Positions 34,667 through 46,848 of a stretch of DNA of 64,000 bases are shown here, piece by piece. The position numbers and the translations under genes are program-made. Origin of the DNA: Plasmodiophora brassicae (Eukaryota; Endomyxa; Phytomyxea; Plasmodiophorida; Plasmodiophoridae); NCBI GenBank assembly GCA_039704465.1, contig JASFAU010000017.1:62001-126000 (forward strand). The letters run 5' to 3'. Positions within the stretch are counted from its first letter, which is position 1, and the number at the start of each line of letters is the position of its first letter. Below the pieces are notes generated by a model. It was not told where the DNA came from. It ran no database searches and saw only the letters and a program-made list of their open reading frames with translations.

Positions 34667-35282
34667 TCGAATATGCATGAAGGGGCGGTACTGCGTACGT
34701 CGACGTTGCGGGTCGGTAGGTCCAGGCCACTGGATACTCGGCTTCAAGCAAATCAAGGTCAGATCCTCCCTGGCACTGGCCTTCCGTGGGACCTATCCTG
34801 CATTTGCCAATCGGGAAAGTCCAAGTCACCATTCATCGCAGCACAGCTCCCAGGGCGATGTACAAAGCCGTGGGCATCTACAACAGCTTCGATCGAGTTG
34901 CATTCTCAGTCTGCAGGCGTGCGTTTCGTACTCGAAGGTTCCAGGTACGTTGGCGCGTTGATCCGCAGGCAACGCATGCTTCACGCACGACACGTAATGG
35001 CTAGCTTCTCTCTGTAGACCGACGTGGAAATCGCCTATGTGATCAGTAAGCTTCGCGGTGCAGGTTCCGTACACACTCCCGCTTCGCCTGTTCAACAAAA
35101 GGTTCCTGAACGCTCCAGGCTCGTGCTCTGCACCGTCATACGACCCCACCCTCCGGCGCCCAATGAGGCTGTGAGCTCCGTGGCAACCGATTCAATACCT
35201 CAGTACAAACCAGGAAGGCCCCTCCTTGACACGGGTCACACCACCTGTCGAGGTCTCGGTCTCGTCGTTTCTTTCTGGCCCC
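34667..35282. other. Intergenic, nothing recognised
   Basis: Between APC7 and the next gene. Short open frames on both strands have no conserved motif. Confidence 0.5.
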
Positions 35283-36527
35283 ATGTCCGTTTTCGGGGCC
35301 GCAGTTTCTTTAAGGACCCCCTTTCGTGATCCCGCGCTGGAAGGACGCCTCCTGGCCACTGGCCATTGGTGAGGACGTCGCCGAAGATGCTGTCGCCCCG
35401 GGTTGTTGTCGCCATATGTCTTTGCTGCACGTTGCAGGTACCGACATGCCCATGCGGTCCATCACGGCTTTTACAGCACTGACGCCCTAACGCCCCAGGC
35501 CTCCCTTACCAATATCAGTAGGGGTATCCAAGAGGTCCATAATCTGATGACACAGTCTTCATCGTCCCCGCGGGATTTCACCGAAGTCGACCGCCGGAAG
35601 CTCTCCGACATTGAGCACCAGCTCCAAAGCGAATTGCAAGACGCGCGGCATCTCGCTGCGGAAGACGTGAAGCAACTGCCACCTATTGCATCGCATCTGG
35701 CCATGATCAATGCATTGCGAGCCGGTTGGGCGATGCTTCACTTTAATATCGCGTCCTGACATTGTCATTCAGGTGTCGGCAATATGACTCAAATGGTCGA
35801 AACGGTATGTGAGGCTGCCGTCGTCCACTGCGATGCACTCGATGGGAACGGCCTGTTCAAGCTGACATTCGCCGCCGGCTCATTGTCGCCATGCCCTTCG
35901 CACCTAGTCGAAACGTTCGCGTGGGCATACTCCCGTTTGTCGGGGCAGAACGGCAAGGCCCTGTCCGACATGGTTCTAGTCATGGCGAAATGCAACGTCC
36001 GCAATAGGCCTCTACTTGGACGCTATGCCAGGTCGATCGTTGAACAGGATCATAGTCTCACGTCGTACGACGTTACAAACGTGGTCGACGCCCTCGCCAA
36101 GTTACGCTTCGCCGACATCGAGCTGTTTCTTCAGCTGTCGCAACGTGCCATCGGCATCATGGACACGTTCAGTGCCCGCGATGTGGCTCGAGTCGCTGGG
36201 GCGTTCGCCACTGTGGACATTTTCAGTTTCGAGCTCCTCCATCAAGTGTCGCATCGTGCAATCCAAGTCATGGATGACATGGCGGCGTGGGATATCGCCA
36301 AACTGGCCCGGGCATTCGCAACGTTTAATATCGCCGACCACGACCTGTTTCAGCATCTGTTGGATCGGGCTGCGGCCATCGCCGACACATTCAAACCGCA
36401 CGACATCGCCGAAATGAAGTGGGCGCTTGACACGTTGCATATCAGTGTCACCGGCTGTGGCCTGTTCCTTGATCTTCTGTCGGGTCGTGGAGCACCCCGC
36501 GGTGATGTATTTGACAAGCGCCCATGA
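35283..36527 (+). CDS. FASTK/heptatricopeptide-like mitochondrial RNA-binding protein
   Basis: Exons 35283-35368, 35438-35724 and 35773-36527 (introns 69 and 48 nt) join in phase to about 375 residues. The start MSVFGAAVSLRTPFRDPALE is a plausible mitochondrial presequence. The C-terminal two thirds are degenerate repeats of about 36-37 residues: LTSYDVTNVVDALAKLRFAD, FSARDVARVAGAFATVDIF, MAAWDIAKLARAFATFNIAD, FKPHDIAEMKWALDTLHIS. This pattern is that of FAST-kinase-like/heptatricopeptide repeats, which bind organelle RNA. No RAP domain follows the repeats before the stop. Repeat-family assignment is likely; the RNA target is unknown. Confidence 0.7.
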
Positions 36528-36953
36528 AGCGCAATACGAATCCGGCGGGTCTGACCCCGCCTTCCCCTGAATACAATCGCGTTTCGGTTTCCAACAGTTT
36601 ACAAACCGGGCTGCCGGGGCTGGTCGGACTATCAGTCGGGAACCTCTGAAACCCTGGTGCTTGGACCGAATTACGTCTCTGTTCACCAGTACCTTGTGGG
36701 GCTTGCTGTGCGGTTTGATCCGCAGCAGCGTCAAGCAATATGGGACGCAGGTGACCCCAACGCAGATCAGATCAGCGTCCGCTGCTGCTAGCTGCAGCCC
36801 GCCCAGTGGGAACGCGCGGCACGAACGCACGGGCTGCTCCAGAGGACCAGATCGGCCGCATGCCGCGCACTTTGTCGCCGCCCCCTGGCAGTGGCACGGC
36901 TCACACGCAGGCCCGCATTTTGGTCGACCGCCAATCTCTGATCGAGAGGACTC
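36528..36953. other. Intergenic, nothing recognised
   Basis: Separates the FASTK-like gene from the next ankyrin gene. No conserved coding on either strand. Confidence 0.5.
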
Positions 36954-38218
36954 ATGTCAATGACGGCCGGTCGCTGCCTGATGTTCCTCATCATCATGCT
37001 CGCCGCCCTGACTGACGCTGGCGCTGTGTCCGTCTTCAGGCTGCGCTCCGGCGACGGCGTCGACCATCTCGTCAATGCGTCGCGCGCGGTCGCCCACTCG
37101 CCGGTATTGAAATACCTGGCCGACGATGTCGGCCAAGTCGACGGCATTCCCATCGCAATGGTTGCCAGCGCCGAGCTGGGCCGTATTGTACATTTCATCA
37201 ACGCCATACGCGTCGATGAGGTCCCTTCGTCTCAATATTAATGTTGATGCTGGCCGCATGCCGCTGACGTGGGGGTGTTCATCAGGTCGACCGAGCCATC
37301 CAATGGTGTGAGGAGACCCTCTGCACAACGAGTATGGACGAACTGTATCGGTTGCTGAGTGCCGCTGACTTCCTCAACCTGCGTCTGATGACGATCGCCA
37401 TGGCGTCTGCGGAGTGCACCTGGGGCAGTATCTCTGCCATGGAGAACCTATTGACGGATGATACGCTTCCGCTTATCATGGGCGTCGCGCGGTTGAGCCA
37501 GATCGCTGCCACGAACGAGCAGGATGCGATTGTCAGCCAGGTTCGGCATGCTCTGGTCGGCCAAGGGAACATCTCCGTCGTCAATGTCGCACACTGGAAC
37601 CCGTCAAGGCCGCTGATGAACGTCGCCGCGCGCCATGGTGAGACGCGCATCATCGAGACGCTGCTGATGACGCCAGGGATTGACGTGAACGTGGCCGATC
37701 AAGACCAGGCGACACCGCTGTACGAGGCGGCCATTCATGGATATGCCGACATCGTTGAGTTGCTGCTCAACGCGCCTGGGATCGACCCCAACGCTCCTGA
37801 CAGATACGGCGTGACACCGTTGTACGCTGTCGTACTCGTTGCCACGGGCGGCGTCGACACTATCGCACTGCTGGATGATGCCGATGTGACAGACGGCTAC
37901 GTCGTCCCAGGACCTGACGCGGCTGCGCTCGACGGGATTACCCGGGTCGTCAAGTTGCTGCTTGGCGCACCCGGGATCGACGTCAATGCGCCTGACGCGT
38001 TCGGCATGACGCCCCTGCACGTTGCTGCTGAGGCGGGGTCTGCGTTTGTCGTCGAACTCCTGCTCCAGGCGCCAGGCATCGATGTCCACGTTCGTGACAG
38101 TTTTGGGATGACGGCCTTACAGCGAGCTGCGGATCTCGGCCGAGGAGGTCACGTCGTCCCGCTGCTTTTGAGCGTCACCGGGAACGCCACCGGGATCGAC
38201 GTCAACGCGCTTCGCTGA
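36954..38218 (+). CDS. Secreted/anchored Skp1-like + ankyrin-repeat protein
   Basis: Exons 36954-37220 and 37286-38218 (65-nt intron) give about 399 residues. The N-terminus RCLMFLIIMLAALTDAGAV is a signal peptide. The Skp1/BTB-like part reads FRLRSGDGVDHLVNASRAVA, IPIAMVASAELGRIVHFI, then after the intron AIQWCEETLC and LYRLLSAADFLNLRLMTIAM. The IxWCEE...LLSAADFL order parallels Skp1 helices. Ankyrin repeats follow from about residue 190 with the unit PGI(D)VN; at least five are seen. The intron sits at the same place in the Skp1-like part as in the paralogues at 7-8.6 kb and 25.5-26.8 kb. Confidence 0.85.
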
Positions 38219-38530
38219 TCCGGACTCCGCAGGCTCAAGGCCAATGGCAATACACGATTCGAGGAGCCCACACACAAGCCGTTTCCGTCTGCATATCCGG
38301 CAGCGCCGTCGGAAACGAACAGAGTGGCGCGCGACCGTGCGCTTCCAGCATGATGAATCAGCAGGCTCGGGCAGGCGCGTCTGGTTCGAGCCAGGGCGAA
38401 GCCGGCGTCAGTTACAGCGCAGCGTCAGTTGAAAAGTTGTTTTCTGTTTTTGCTTTTTACGGAATCGGTATTGGGGGTTCCCGCAGACCGCCGCTGAGTT
38501 CGTTCGCGCGGGCGGTGTTTGGAGCGCAGG
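38219..38530. other. Intergenic, nothing recognised
   Basis: 5' flank of NUF2. A short plus-strand frame (ATG at 38350, GASGSSQGEAGVSYSAAS) has no recognisable features. Confidence 0.5.
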
Positions 38531-40108
38531 ATGACGGCGCCGTTCTATTCGTTCCCGGTGCTGCCCGTGTCCGAGGTCGTCACCTTCCTGGGCAACCTGC
38601 CGCAGCCGCAGCCGCCGCTGACGTCCACCGACATCACCGAGCCGACGCCGGCCACCGTTCAGCTGATCTACTTCCAGTTCGTCGAGATGCTGATGGGCGT
38701 CGTCCCCGATGAGCTGCATGTCCGCCCGGATGACGAAGGCCCATACCCGCAGCTGCACGAACAGTCGGTCCCGCAGTCCATGATGATTAAGGTCAGTCGT
38801 GCGTTGCTCTCCTGTTGAATCGGTATCGGTTCATCCTGCTGTTCAGTACCTGACCTCGCTAATGAACGTCGTCGGCGTGCGGGATTTCTCCTGGCGGGAT
38901 CTCGTCTTCCCCGATAAGAAGAGGACGATCCGCAACATCTCCGCCATTATCAACTTCGCAAAGTTCAGACAGGACCGCATGGAAACGTTCCAGGAGTTCT
39001 TGGAGAAGACCGAACAGGTATGGTACCGCCCCTGAACGCGTTGTCTTGGCGATGGCTGAAGCCACCCGTCCACGTAGCTCACGAATGAAGTCACGCGAGT
39101 CAGTGACGAAGTGGAGACGGTGCGCGCCCAGCGGGACGAACTTCGCCGGGAGAAGGACGAGCAGGCGCCGAAGCTGGCGGCCTGCGTGTCGGAGATCGAC
39201 GACATGTCCGACCGGCTGTCGTCGCTGCAGAAACTGACGTCCGACCTGCGGGCGGAAATTCGTGACGATAAGGAGCAGTGTGCGTCCTTGACGGACGCTG
39301 TCGAAAGCGAGAAGTTCAAGGTCGTCCACATTCGCTCCGAAGTCGATCGTATCTCGACGCAGATCGTTCGCTCCCCGGCAAGGTACCACGGGGTCATGTT
39401 CTCCCGGCCCCCACGTTCTTACCGTCGCAAGCTAGGCTGAAACGCTCGCTGGCGACGCTGGGCGAGAACGTGGAATCTGAGAAACGCGAGATCGAATCTG
39501 CCATGAAACGCCTGCGGGAGTTGGAGGAACGGCTGGCGGCCATCCAGAAGTCAGACGGGAGAATCGGCAAACGCGTACGTTACATCGTGACCTATCTGTT
39601 CAGTATGCTTTGTACACTGAGCACTATACAGGTTGCAGAGATAAAGGAGATCAATGACATGCTGGCGCAATGTAAATCAGCCGACAAGGAGGCGAAGGAG
39701 TTGGCGAAAACGATCGCCGTCAACGAGGAGCACATCAACGAGAGCGTCCGCGAGGAACGCTTCGTCAGAGAGCAGGTCGCCAAAGCCACCGACCGCCTCA
39801 TGCGCCTCCAGTCGCAATTCGAGAAGAAACGCTGCGAGGCGGACCTGACCCTGAAGGAGGTCGAAGCGGAACGCGCCGCAATGATGGACCAGATTGGACA
39901 GCAACGGAAACAGGCGCACGAGAACGCGATGGAGACCGACGAGCGACGCCGAGAGATCAACGCGGTCGCTGCTGCCCATCGCGAATCCATGGAGTCCCTG
40001 CGGCAGAAGTACGACCAGTTGGCGTCGCAGGTCGCCTGCTACCATCAACGCCTCCTGGACGTGATGGGCGACGCCACCCATGTACACACCACCACCCGGG
40101 ATGAATGA
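38531..40108 (+). CDS. NUF2: Kinetochore protein NUF2 (NDC80 complex)
   Basis: Five exons (38531-38791, 38847-39017, 39078-39382, 39436-39574, 39632-40108), introns 55, 60, 53 and 57 nt in phase, give about 450 residues, the usual NUF2 length. The N-terminal calponin-homology domain has the NUF2 signature: YSFPVLPVSEVVTFLG, ATVQLIYFQFVEMLMG, GVRDFSWRDLVFPDKKR and SAIINFAKFRQDR. From about residue 145 the protein is a long coiled coil rich in Glu, Lys and Arg. NUF2 pairs with NDC80 to bind microtubules at the outer kinetochore. No residues of the family signature appear lost. Confidence 0.93.
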
Positions 40109-40431
40109 CGAATTCGTCGACCCGATTTCTCTTTATGAAGCAGTTCGTTCCGTATGCTGTCAGGCGCCTGCTGTCCGACAACGACCGACCAGGGTCGGAT
40201 TCGTTAAAGTGGGGCCAGTCCTGTAGCAGTCCGTATGACCTGCAGGCGCGGCATCCGGTTACAGCTGGGGACTGGTCCAGTGTCCCTCGTTTTTGAATCC
40301 GGCGGCACAGTGGGCGGTTTGGGGTAGGACGATAGATAGGTAGTTCGTCCGCCGGAGATTGGGTCATTTGTGATCATCGGTGGCTCTCGGGGACCACGAG
40401 GGATCCTGCGGCTGCGCGCACTGCGATCGGG
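40109..40431. other. Intergenic between NUF2 and SCC2
   Basis: This 323-bp stretch is presumed to hold the SCC2 promoter. Nothing recognised. Confidence 0.5.
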
Positions 40432-43400
40432 ATGCCGGGTGCCGGGGTGCCCGCCTGCGAACCGATCGACGTCGCACTGGAGATGATGTCAGCGGCGCCG
40501 CTGCCGATCGCACAGGCGGTTCCGATGCCGACGGCGCCGTTCCCGGGCGCGCTACCTACATCGTCGTCGTGTCTCGTAGACACGGCGGCCATGGAAGCGT
40601 TACTGGCATCCACGCCCATCCAGTACTGCTTGGCATCGACGTTGCCGGTTCGCGAGGGTTACTCAGCTGGCTGCTAGGGATCGTTCGTCTACGGATGTCA
40701 TCAAGGACCCTTGCGTGAAGTTGGGACCCGGTGCCCTGCGTGTCGTCGAGGCGTATCGCGAGCAGCTGTCATCAACCGGCGGTGGGCAACCGCATCCCCC
40801 CAGCTCGCCGGTACCGCGAACGCCAAAGTCAAAGTCGAGGTCGCGGCGGTCGACTTTAAGCTCAGCGAGGGTCACGCCACCCGCCGTTGTCAATCTGGCT
40901 GACTACGTCGAGGCGTTCGTGACGAAGATGATGGGTGTGCGCCCCCAGGACATTCCCCTCGGCTCCCGTATGTCGACCTTCAGTTGTGCGCTCGGTCCCA
41001 AGGTCTCACATCGATTGTAGAATCGGGCAAGTTCTCCTTGAGTGCGCTCTGCTGGTTGACCCTGTTGAGCCATGCGAGGAGGGACCAGACCGTATCAGAG
41101 CTGCCCGTCTCCGTCGTTTCTGATCTGTTCTCGTTGATCGTCAGCCAGATTGACGCATCCATCGACGTTTCTGTTCACGATGTCAACCCGACGACCAAAG
41201 CGGCCGTACGTCTGCCTATGGTTGCTTACGCGGACATGGGATGACGTTGTTCCAGGCCATGGAGAACCTTCAGAAAGCCATCGCCGCCAGCTCCGTTGCG
41301 CTCGGTACCTTGCACTGTCGCGTCCCTAATTTGTCGTCTCCTTACTACATCTCCACATAGTGGTTATGAGTGCGCCAGGCGTCAACCGCGCCCTTGTTGT
41401 GGAGGAGATCGTCGAGAAGACGGTCCGCATGCTGAAGGTTCACCTCTCGCGAACGGTTGCCCCCATATTCGACAAGACACGAAGAGTGCAGAACGGAGGG
41501 CCTCCTGAATCCTACTGGGCCGAATCCAGTGGCGCATTTGGCGCCCTTTGTCGTAACGTTTGCTCTCTGTTTGAAAGGCTCTTTGAATTCCTGAAGTCTG
41601 AACCGGCGAGCGATGCAATCGTCGTGTCCCTTGTGTCGGCGTACTTCTCACTACCGCAGAGTGCTACCGAACTACAGCTGGCCGGCATTAACCTCGTCGA
41701 GGTTGCCTTTCTGCGCAATCCCACTGTGAGGGACACGATAATCGAAGAGGTTTCGTCAGCGTCTGTGTTGCGCATGGGCGTTGCTGAACACCGATGGTTG
41801 CAGGTTGCAGGCAGGATCGCAGGCACTGAACGGTCGGAGCGCCGGCGTGTTTATCGGGTTGGGGACTCGGGATCCATCCAGGCAATGGTCGCTCTTGGAA
41901 TGCTGGTCGTGCAAGATCTGGCATTACTATGTGTCAATCGTGCACAAAGCGGCAATGGTTTTGAGGAATGCGTGATGGCACCTCTGGCATTGAGCGATAA
42001 GTTCTGCCGTACCCTTGTTGTCCTTATTGTCAACCAGGCATTCCGCCCGGGGATGTCGGTGTTGGACTCACGAAACGTGGTCCATGATTTCGTCGACGAT
42101 ATCCTGAAGTGCCTGTTTTCGCCGGAATGGCCCGTCGCTCAGTACCTCCTGCACAACGTGTTACATGTCATGCGGAACTTTCTTCTTAACTCGAACGTAA
42201 GGGACGAAATAATATGCCCTTGGCCTGCCTCGGTCCTGACGCGTTGCTGGCATAGTATCCCAGTGCGAAACGGATCGTTGCTATCGAATTGACGGGATAC
42301 GTACTTTCGCATCTCCAGCCGCAGATAGCCAGTGTCAATGCGGACTCGCAAATCATTCGTCAACGGGTAACCGAATTCAATCCGGAGGGTACCATTTTAA
42401 CCGATGCCACTGAGAAAATCGGTTGCGAATGTGGGCGCGGTCCCAATCCCAACGAATTAATGGTGAAGCAGACCGATGTGAACCTGTGGACCTACGCATG
42501 CTAACTTGCGTCTGGTTCAGCTGGACTGTGACGAATGCCATCATTGGTTCCATGGATCGTGCGCCCAGGTTTCCTTCGACAGGATGCCGCAGTCATGGAT
42601 TTGTGAGCCCTGCTCTCTTCGAGTCTACGTCCAAGAACAACAGCTCACAATGGTATCAACTGGTGTGCCCGCGTCATTGGGTTTGTACTGATGAATGTCT
42701 TTCTTACCTTTAGAAGCGCGCCTTGTCAAAGGACAGCCCTTCATCGCACAATGAAGGGCCTGCCGGCGGCAATGTCTCTGACGATGAAACCCACGACATG
42801 ATACTTCCCCAGATATTGGTGAATTTCTTGACAAAGCACAGATCCCAATACCAAATGCTGGGCGCTCGACAGTATGCTCTTGCGGACTGGGCTCGGCAGC
42901 TGAGAGAGGCGTCAAGCGGAAAGGTTCGTTGGCAACGTCTCGTCCTACTTTCTTGATGTTCAGTTCTTTAACAGGAACTCGATGTATTCAATTTGCAATG
43001 GGATCCGAACAATCTACCGCCCGCTCTTCGTCTATGGGGTGAGGATTCCGGGACAACAACACGCGACAAGCTACGGCGCATTGCTCGAGTGATGTCAAGG
43101 AGTAGCGGCCTTCTTAAAGACCAGGAAAACTTCGTCAAGGCAGGTCTTCTTAGTCTTGTTACCACGTTCAGCCTCTAACGTGCCGTATCCCGAAATCTTA
43201 GGCTGTCATCAACTGCTCCCACGAAAAGCAACCGTCAATGCGTTCGCGTGTCGTTAAGGTACATATGCCCATCGATATTAACTCGTGTCGTCAGGCTGAG
43301 TGCTTCCAGGCCATGTGCTCCATCGTTGATACCGACGCCGCTCTACTTGAACACGATTTCGTGCTTCATTCTATACAGGATGCTGTGCAGGTAGTTCGTC

Positions 43401-46400
43401 GTCATGTGGGACGTGCGGGCGGCGCGCATTGATTGTGTGCAATTACGCAGGACGTATCCACGTCAGTTCGCGAGGCTGCTGTCGAACTTCTTGGGAAGAA
43501 AGTGCTCGCTCGATCGTCCCTCTCCGAAAAATACTATGAGATCATTGCAGCTCGACTTCGCGATAAGGGTCTTAGCGTTCGAAAACGATGGTATGGGCGG
43601 TTGAGCCACGTCGTGGTCTCCCCAATCTAACTCAGGCTGGGGCAGTGTCAAGATACTTCGCGATATCTGCCTCCTCATGCCAAGTCACTCGATGTATGTA
43701 AAGATTTGCACTATGCTCATCTCGAGGTCGCGAGACGAACCGTCCATCCGCTCTCTTGTGATCCAGTCGTTTCGACAAATGTGGTTCGAAAGCTTTCTTC
43801 GCCAGCAATCTCGCATCGCAGGTATTGGATTCGATACCTTCTCATCGGGCTCTTTAGCTAATTCGCTAGTTGCAGTCGCTTCCATTGCTAGCGGGGACGG
43901 GCTGCATCAATTTGCAGATGAGTTCCGCATGGTTTCCAAGCACATTGTACGTGGTACTGTATCCGTCGTGCACAAATGGATATTGTAACCGCTCTGCAGG
44001 TTGATGTGGTTGGTCAGCTTCCAGCAACGGATTGGCTGGTGGACCTGATATCGTCGTTGTCTGCTACGCCAGCCGATGGCGCCGCCTCCGGTGGCCCAGT
44101 ATTCGACGTCTGTATAGATCTCTGCAGCTGCATTGTTCAGGTGCGCGTATGTCATGTGGTATCAAATCGCGCACTGACTTCGGGAACGCGCAGCAATTGA
44201 TTTCTGAGCAAGCCGAGGAGCGCACCTACTATGCCCGCATCCGAACTCTGCACGTCTTCTGCTCAGCTTGTCCGACGTTCCTCGCGAAACATGCCAGCAT
44301 TCTTCTTCCGTTGATCAAGGTAGACAATATAGGTACGCCATTCCGCGGGCATTGTTCATCGCACGACGTGCGCTCACTGACACGTCTGTAGCTCATGGCG
44401 AAGAACAGCAAGGGCTGAGCTTGCTCTGCGAGATCATGTTCATGTGCTTGGTCATTACCGAGTCTCCTCGGATCGCGTTTCTAGAGAAACTGGTTCGCGA
44501 CCTGCGCACTCTCATTCTGCAGCAGGGGACAGCGGTGCTTCGAACAGCTATACCGTGTCTATGTGCTGCGTCGAGAAAGGCAGGCCTGATCTCGTGAACG
44601 CTATCGCTGATAGGTATCTCACACAGCATGTTCAGACGGATGTTCCAGGACTGGTCGCAGTGCCTCGCCAGCTGTTGATGTCATTTTGCCAGTATCTTCG
44701 GCAGAATGCCTCGGGTGCTGCAAGCCACGAGGCGCGCGTCAAACGATCCCTGCTCCGGTCTTTGTTCTCGATCGGCCTTCTTGTTCGCTACTTCGATTTC
44801 GATGAAGGCACCGGGGCACATGCCACGTCGGAAAGCGCTGTTGACGTATACCGTTCATACCTTCACCACGTTGACGAAGGCAAGTGCTGCTATGGCGCCT
44901 TGTTTTCGCCTTGCTGACATGCTCGTGTAGTTATTCGCCGCGTTGCACTACAAGGCCTGGTGTTTGTGTATAGCCGGCTTCCTGCTCTCATGCTCTCCAC
45001 GTCGTCTGAGCTTCGCGCCGCCGTTGCCTCACCTACCCCATCTGTCAAGGCGCAGGCTTTGCAGAGTCTTGCAGACTTCCTCCAGAATGAAGACGACCTC
45101 GTCCAGGTTCGTTTGGAACGAGTGCGATGCCTTGACATTCCCGTGCGAGTCTAACTGTGTGCACCTATAGTATCTTCAGGACTCCAACAAAACGTCTCGC
45201 CCTTCTGCTCGTGATTCCGCTCCAGGCTGTAACGGTGCCGACGACTTGACGGCGGAAGACCAGCAGCGGAGACGCCAGTCGGGCCTGCTCTCGCTTGCTT
45301 CGCTTCTACGCTGTGCAAATGAATCCGAATCGGGTGTCATATCGGGTGTCATGAACCAGCTGCTACCCGACTTGCTTGTGCTTGCCCTCTCCCCTTCACC
45401 AGAGGTATGTGCTCCGGCTGGTTGTGTGTGTGTGTCCACCTTTCATGGAACCGACCTTGCAGGTCCGTCATGGGTTCCTTTCCCTGTCGAGGCAGCTCCT
45501 GGCTCAGAGGATCTGCAACCCATCGTCGTGCGCAGCGCCTGTTATCGCGTTGTGCGGCGATACTCGAGGCGAACTTCGCGAGCTGGCTCTTGAGCAACTA
45601 TCGTCTCTCTCGCGAGCCTACCCGTCCGTTATTCGACAGGGGTTTCTACCTGCCCTGCGACTGTTACATCGTTTGCACACTGCGCTGGCCCCGATGGCTG
45701 CCGATGAGATGACGACGTCTCTTGAAGGAGTGTCGCGATTCTATCGCCTTCTCTGCAAAGTACGTGCGCGTTCGCATTGTGTCGAACCCCCTTCATTGCG
45801 ATGTTTCTCACCACGCGCTCGAAAAGGTTTCAACAGACACGTCATCGCTCCTCGCCGCTCTCGTTGACGTGTGCGATGTCGTCGCTCCGAACGACGATGG
45901 TGACGATGAGCAACGTCGAGTTGCTCTCCTGCCGGTCGCGTTCGTCGCGAGAATTCTGTCCTGCCTTCCGTACCGGAACGACGAGCCTCTCCACGCTATC
46001 TATCACCTGCAACGGCATATCGGTAGTATCAAGGCAACTGTTGTTCGCAATGGAGGCCGCTGACCTCCCCGTGATGGTCAGAGATCGTCGGCGCCCCCGT
46101 CGATAGCGTCCTTCGCACCGCATTCAAGTACGAGCTGCTGCAGGAGAACGCGGGAGCCACGCCGGACCAGATCGGCCGGCTTGCCCGTTTCGTGGACGTC
46201 TGCGACGACCTGACGGTCTTGATCCGCCTCAAGCACTACCTGCAGACCAAGTTCAACGTGGCCAGCGCGAAGGTTGAAGAATGGAGCCCGCTCCACAGGT
46301 CGGCGATCGCGTGTTCGGCGACCGAAGTGCCGCCGTTCGATGTCGGATCCAGGACCAGCGACGCAGGCGACATCGAATCTCTCAAGGCCAGATATCTCTC

Positions 46401-46750
46401 CGTAAGCGGTGGGCCTTGCTTCGCCAAACCGCGTTCTGACCCCACAGGGTCCGCAGTTCAAAGCGTGTTTCGAGAACGACACGAGCGACGTCAGGTTGCA
46501 GTACGTGGCTGGGGGGAAACGACGGGCAAAGTCGTCGCCGGCACCGTCCAGGCATAATACGCCCAAGCGGCAGCAGGCCGACGCCGTCACCCCGCGTCGC
46601 AACCAGAGACGCGCCAGCGTCCAGGTCGCGTCCCTGCTCCGGGACACGGCCGGAGACGATCGGGACTCCAATAACGGCATCGGCGACGACGACGAGGAGT
46701 ACACGCCTGTGCGGAAACGACCGCGGGCGTCGTTCCGCATTCCATCCTGA
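40432..46750 (+). CDS. SCC2: Cohesin loader SCC2/NIPBL (Nipped-B) with PHD finger
   Basis: About 21 exons. Well-supported ones are 41003-41205, 41256-41304, 41361-42196, 42256-42477, 42521-42652, 42714-42923, 42975-43157, 43202-43258, 43295-43390, 43451-43590, 43646-43946, 44000-44140, 44194-44332, 44392-44579, 44627-44879, 44931-45106, 45171-45404, 45463-45759, 45827-46022, 46082-46401 and 46448-46750. The N-terminal exon(s) 40432-40934 change frame near 40,650, unresolved. The hallmark is the HEAT segment DVSTSVREAAVELLGK, LSVRKRCVKILRDICL. A PHD finger (CECGRG...CDECHHWFHGSC...WICEPC) interrupts the N-terminal half, as in plant SCC2. The C-terminus is basic. SCC2 with SCC4 loads cohesin on DNA. 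Two introns (44580-44626, 44880-44930) appear to use GC donors. Confidence 0.9.
42388..42609 (+). other. PHD finger within SCC2
   Basis: The zinc-ligand order is split by a 43-nt intron: CECGRGPNPNELMVKQTD on one side and LDCDECHHWFHGSC with WICEPC on the other. PHD fingers read histone H3 tails, which here would tie cohesin loading to chromatin state (inference). Confidence 0.85.
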
Positions 46751-46848
46751 GTTCGCCGCTGTCTTCCCGGATTCTATTTCATACACACGTGCACCCTATA
46801 CCAGACGCATCATCGTCGACGGCCTGCGCCGTGCGTTGCTCCAGCGTT

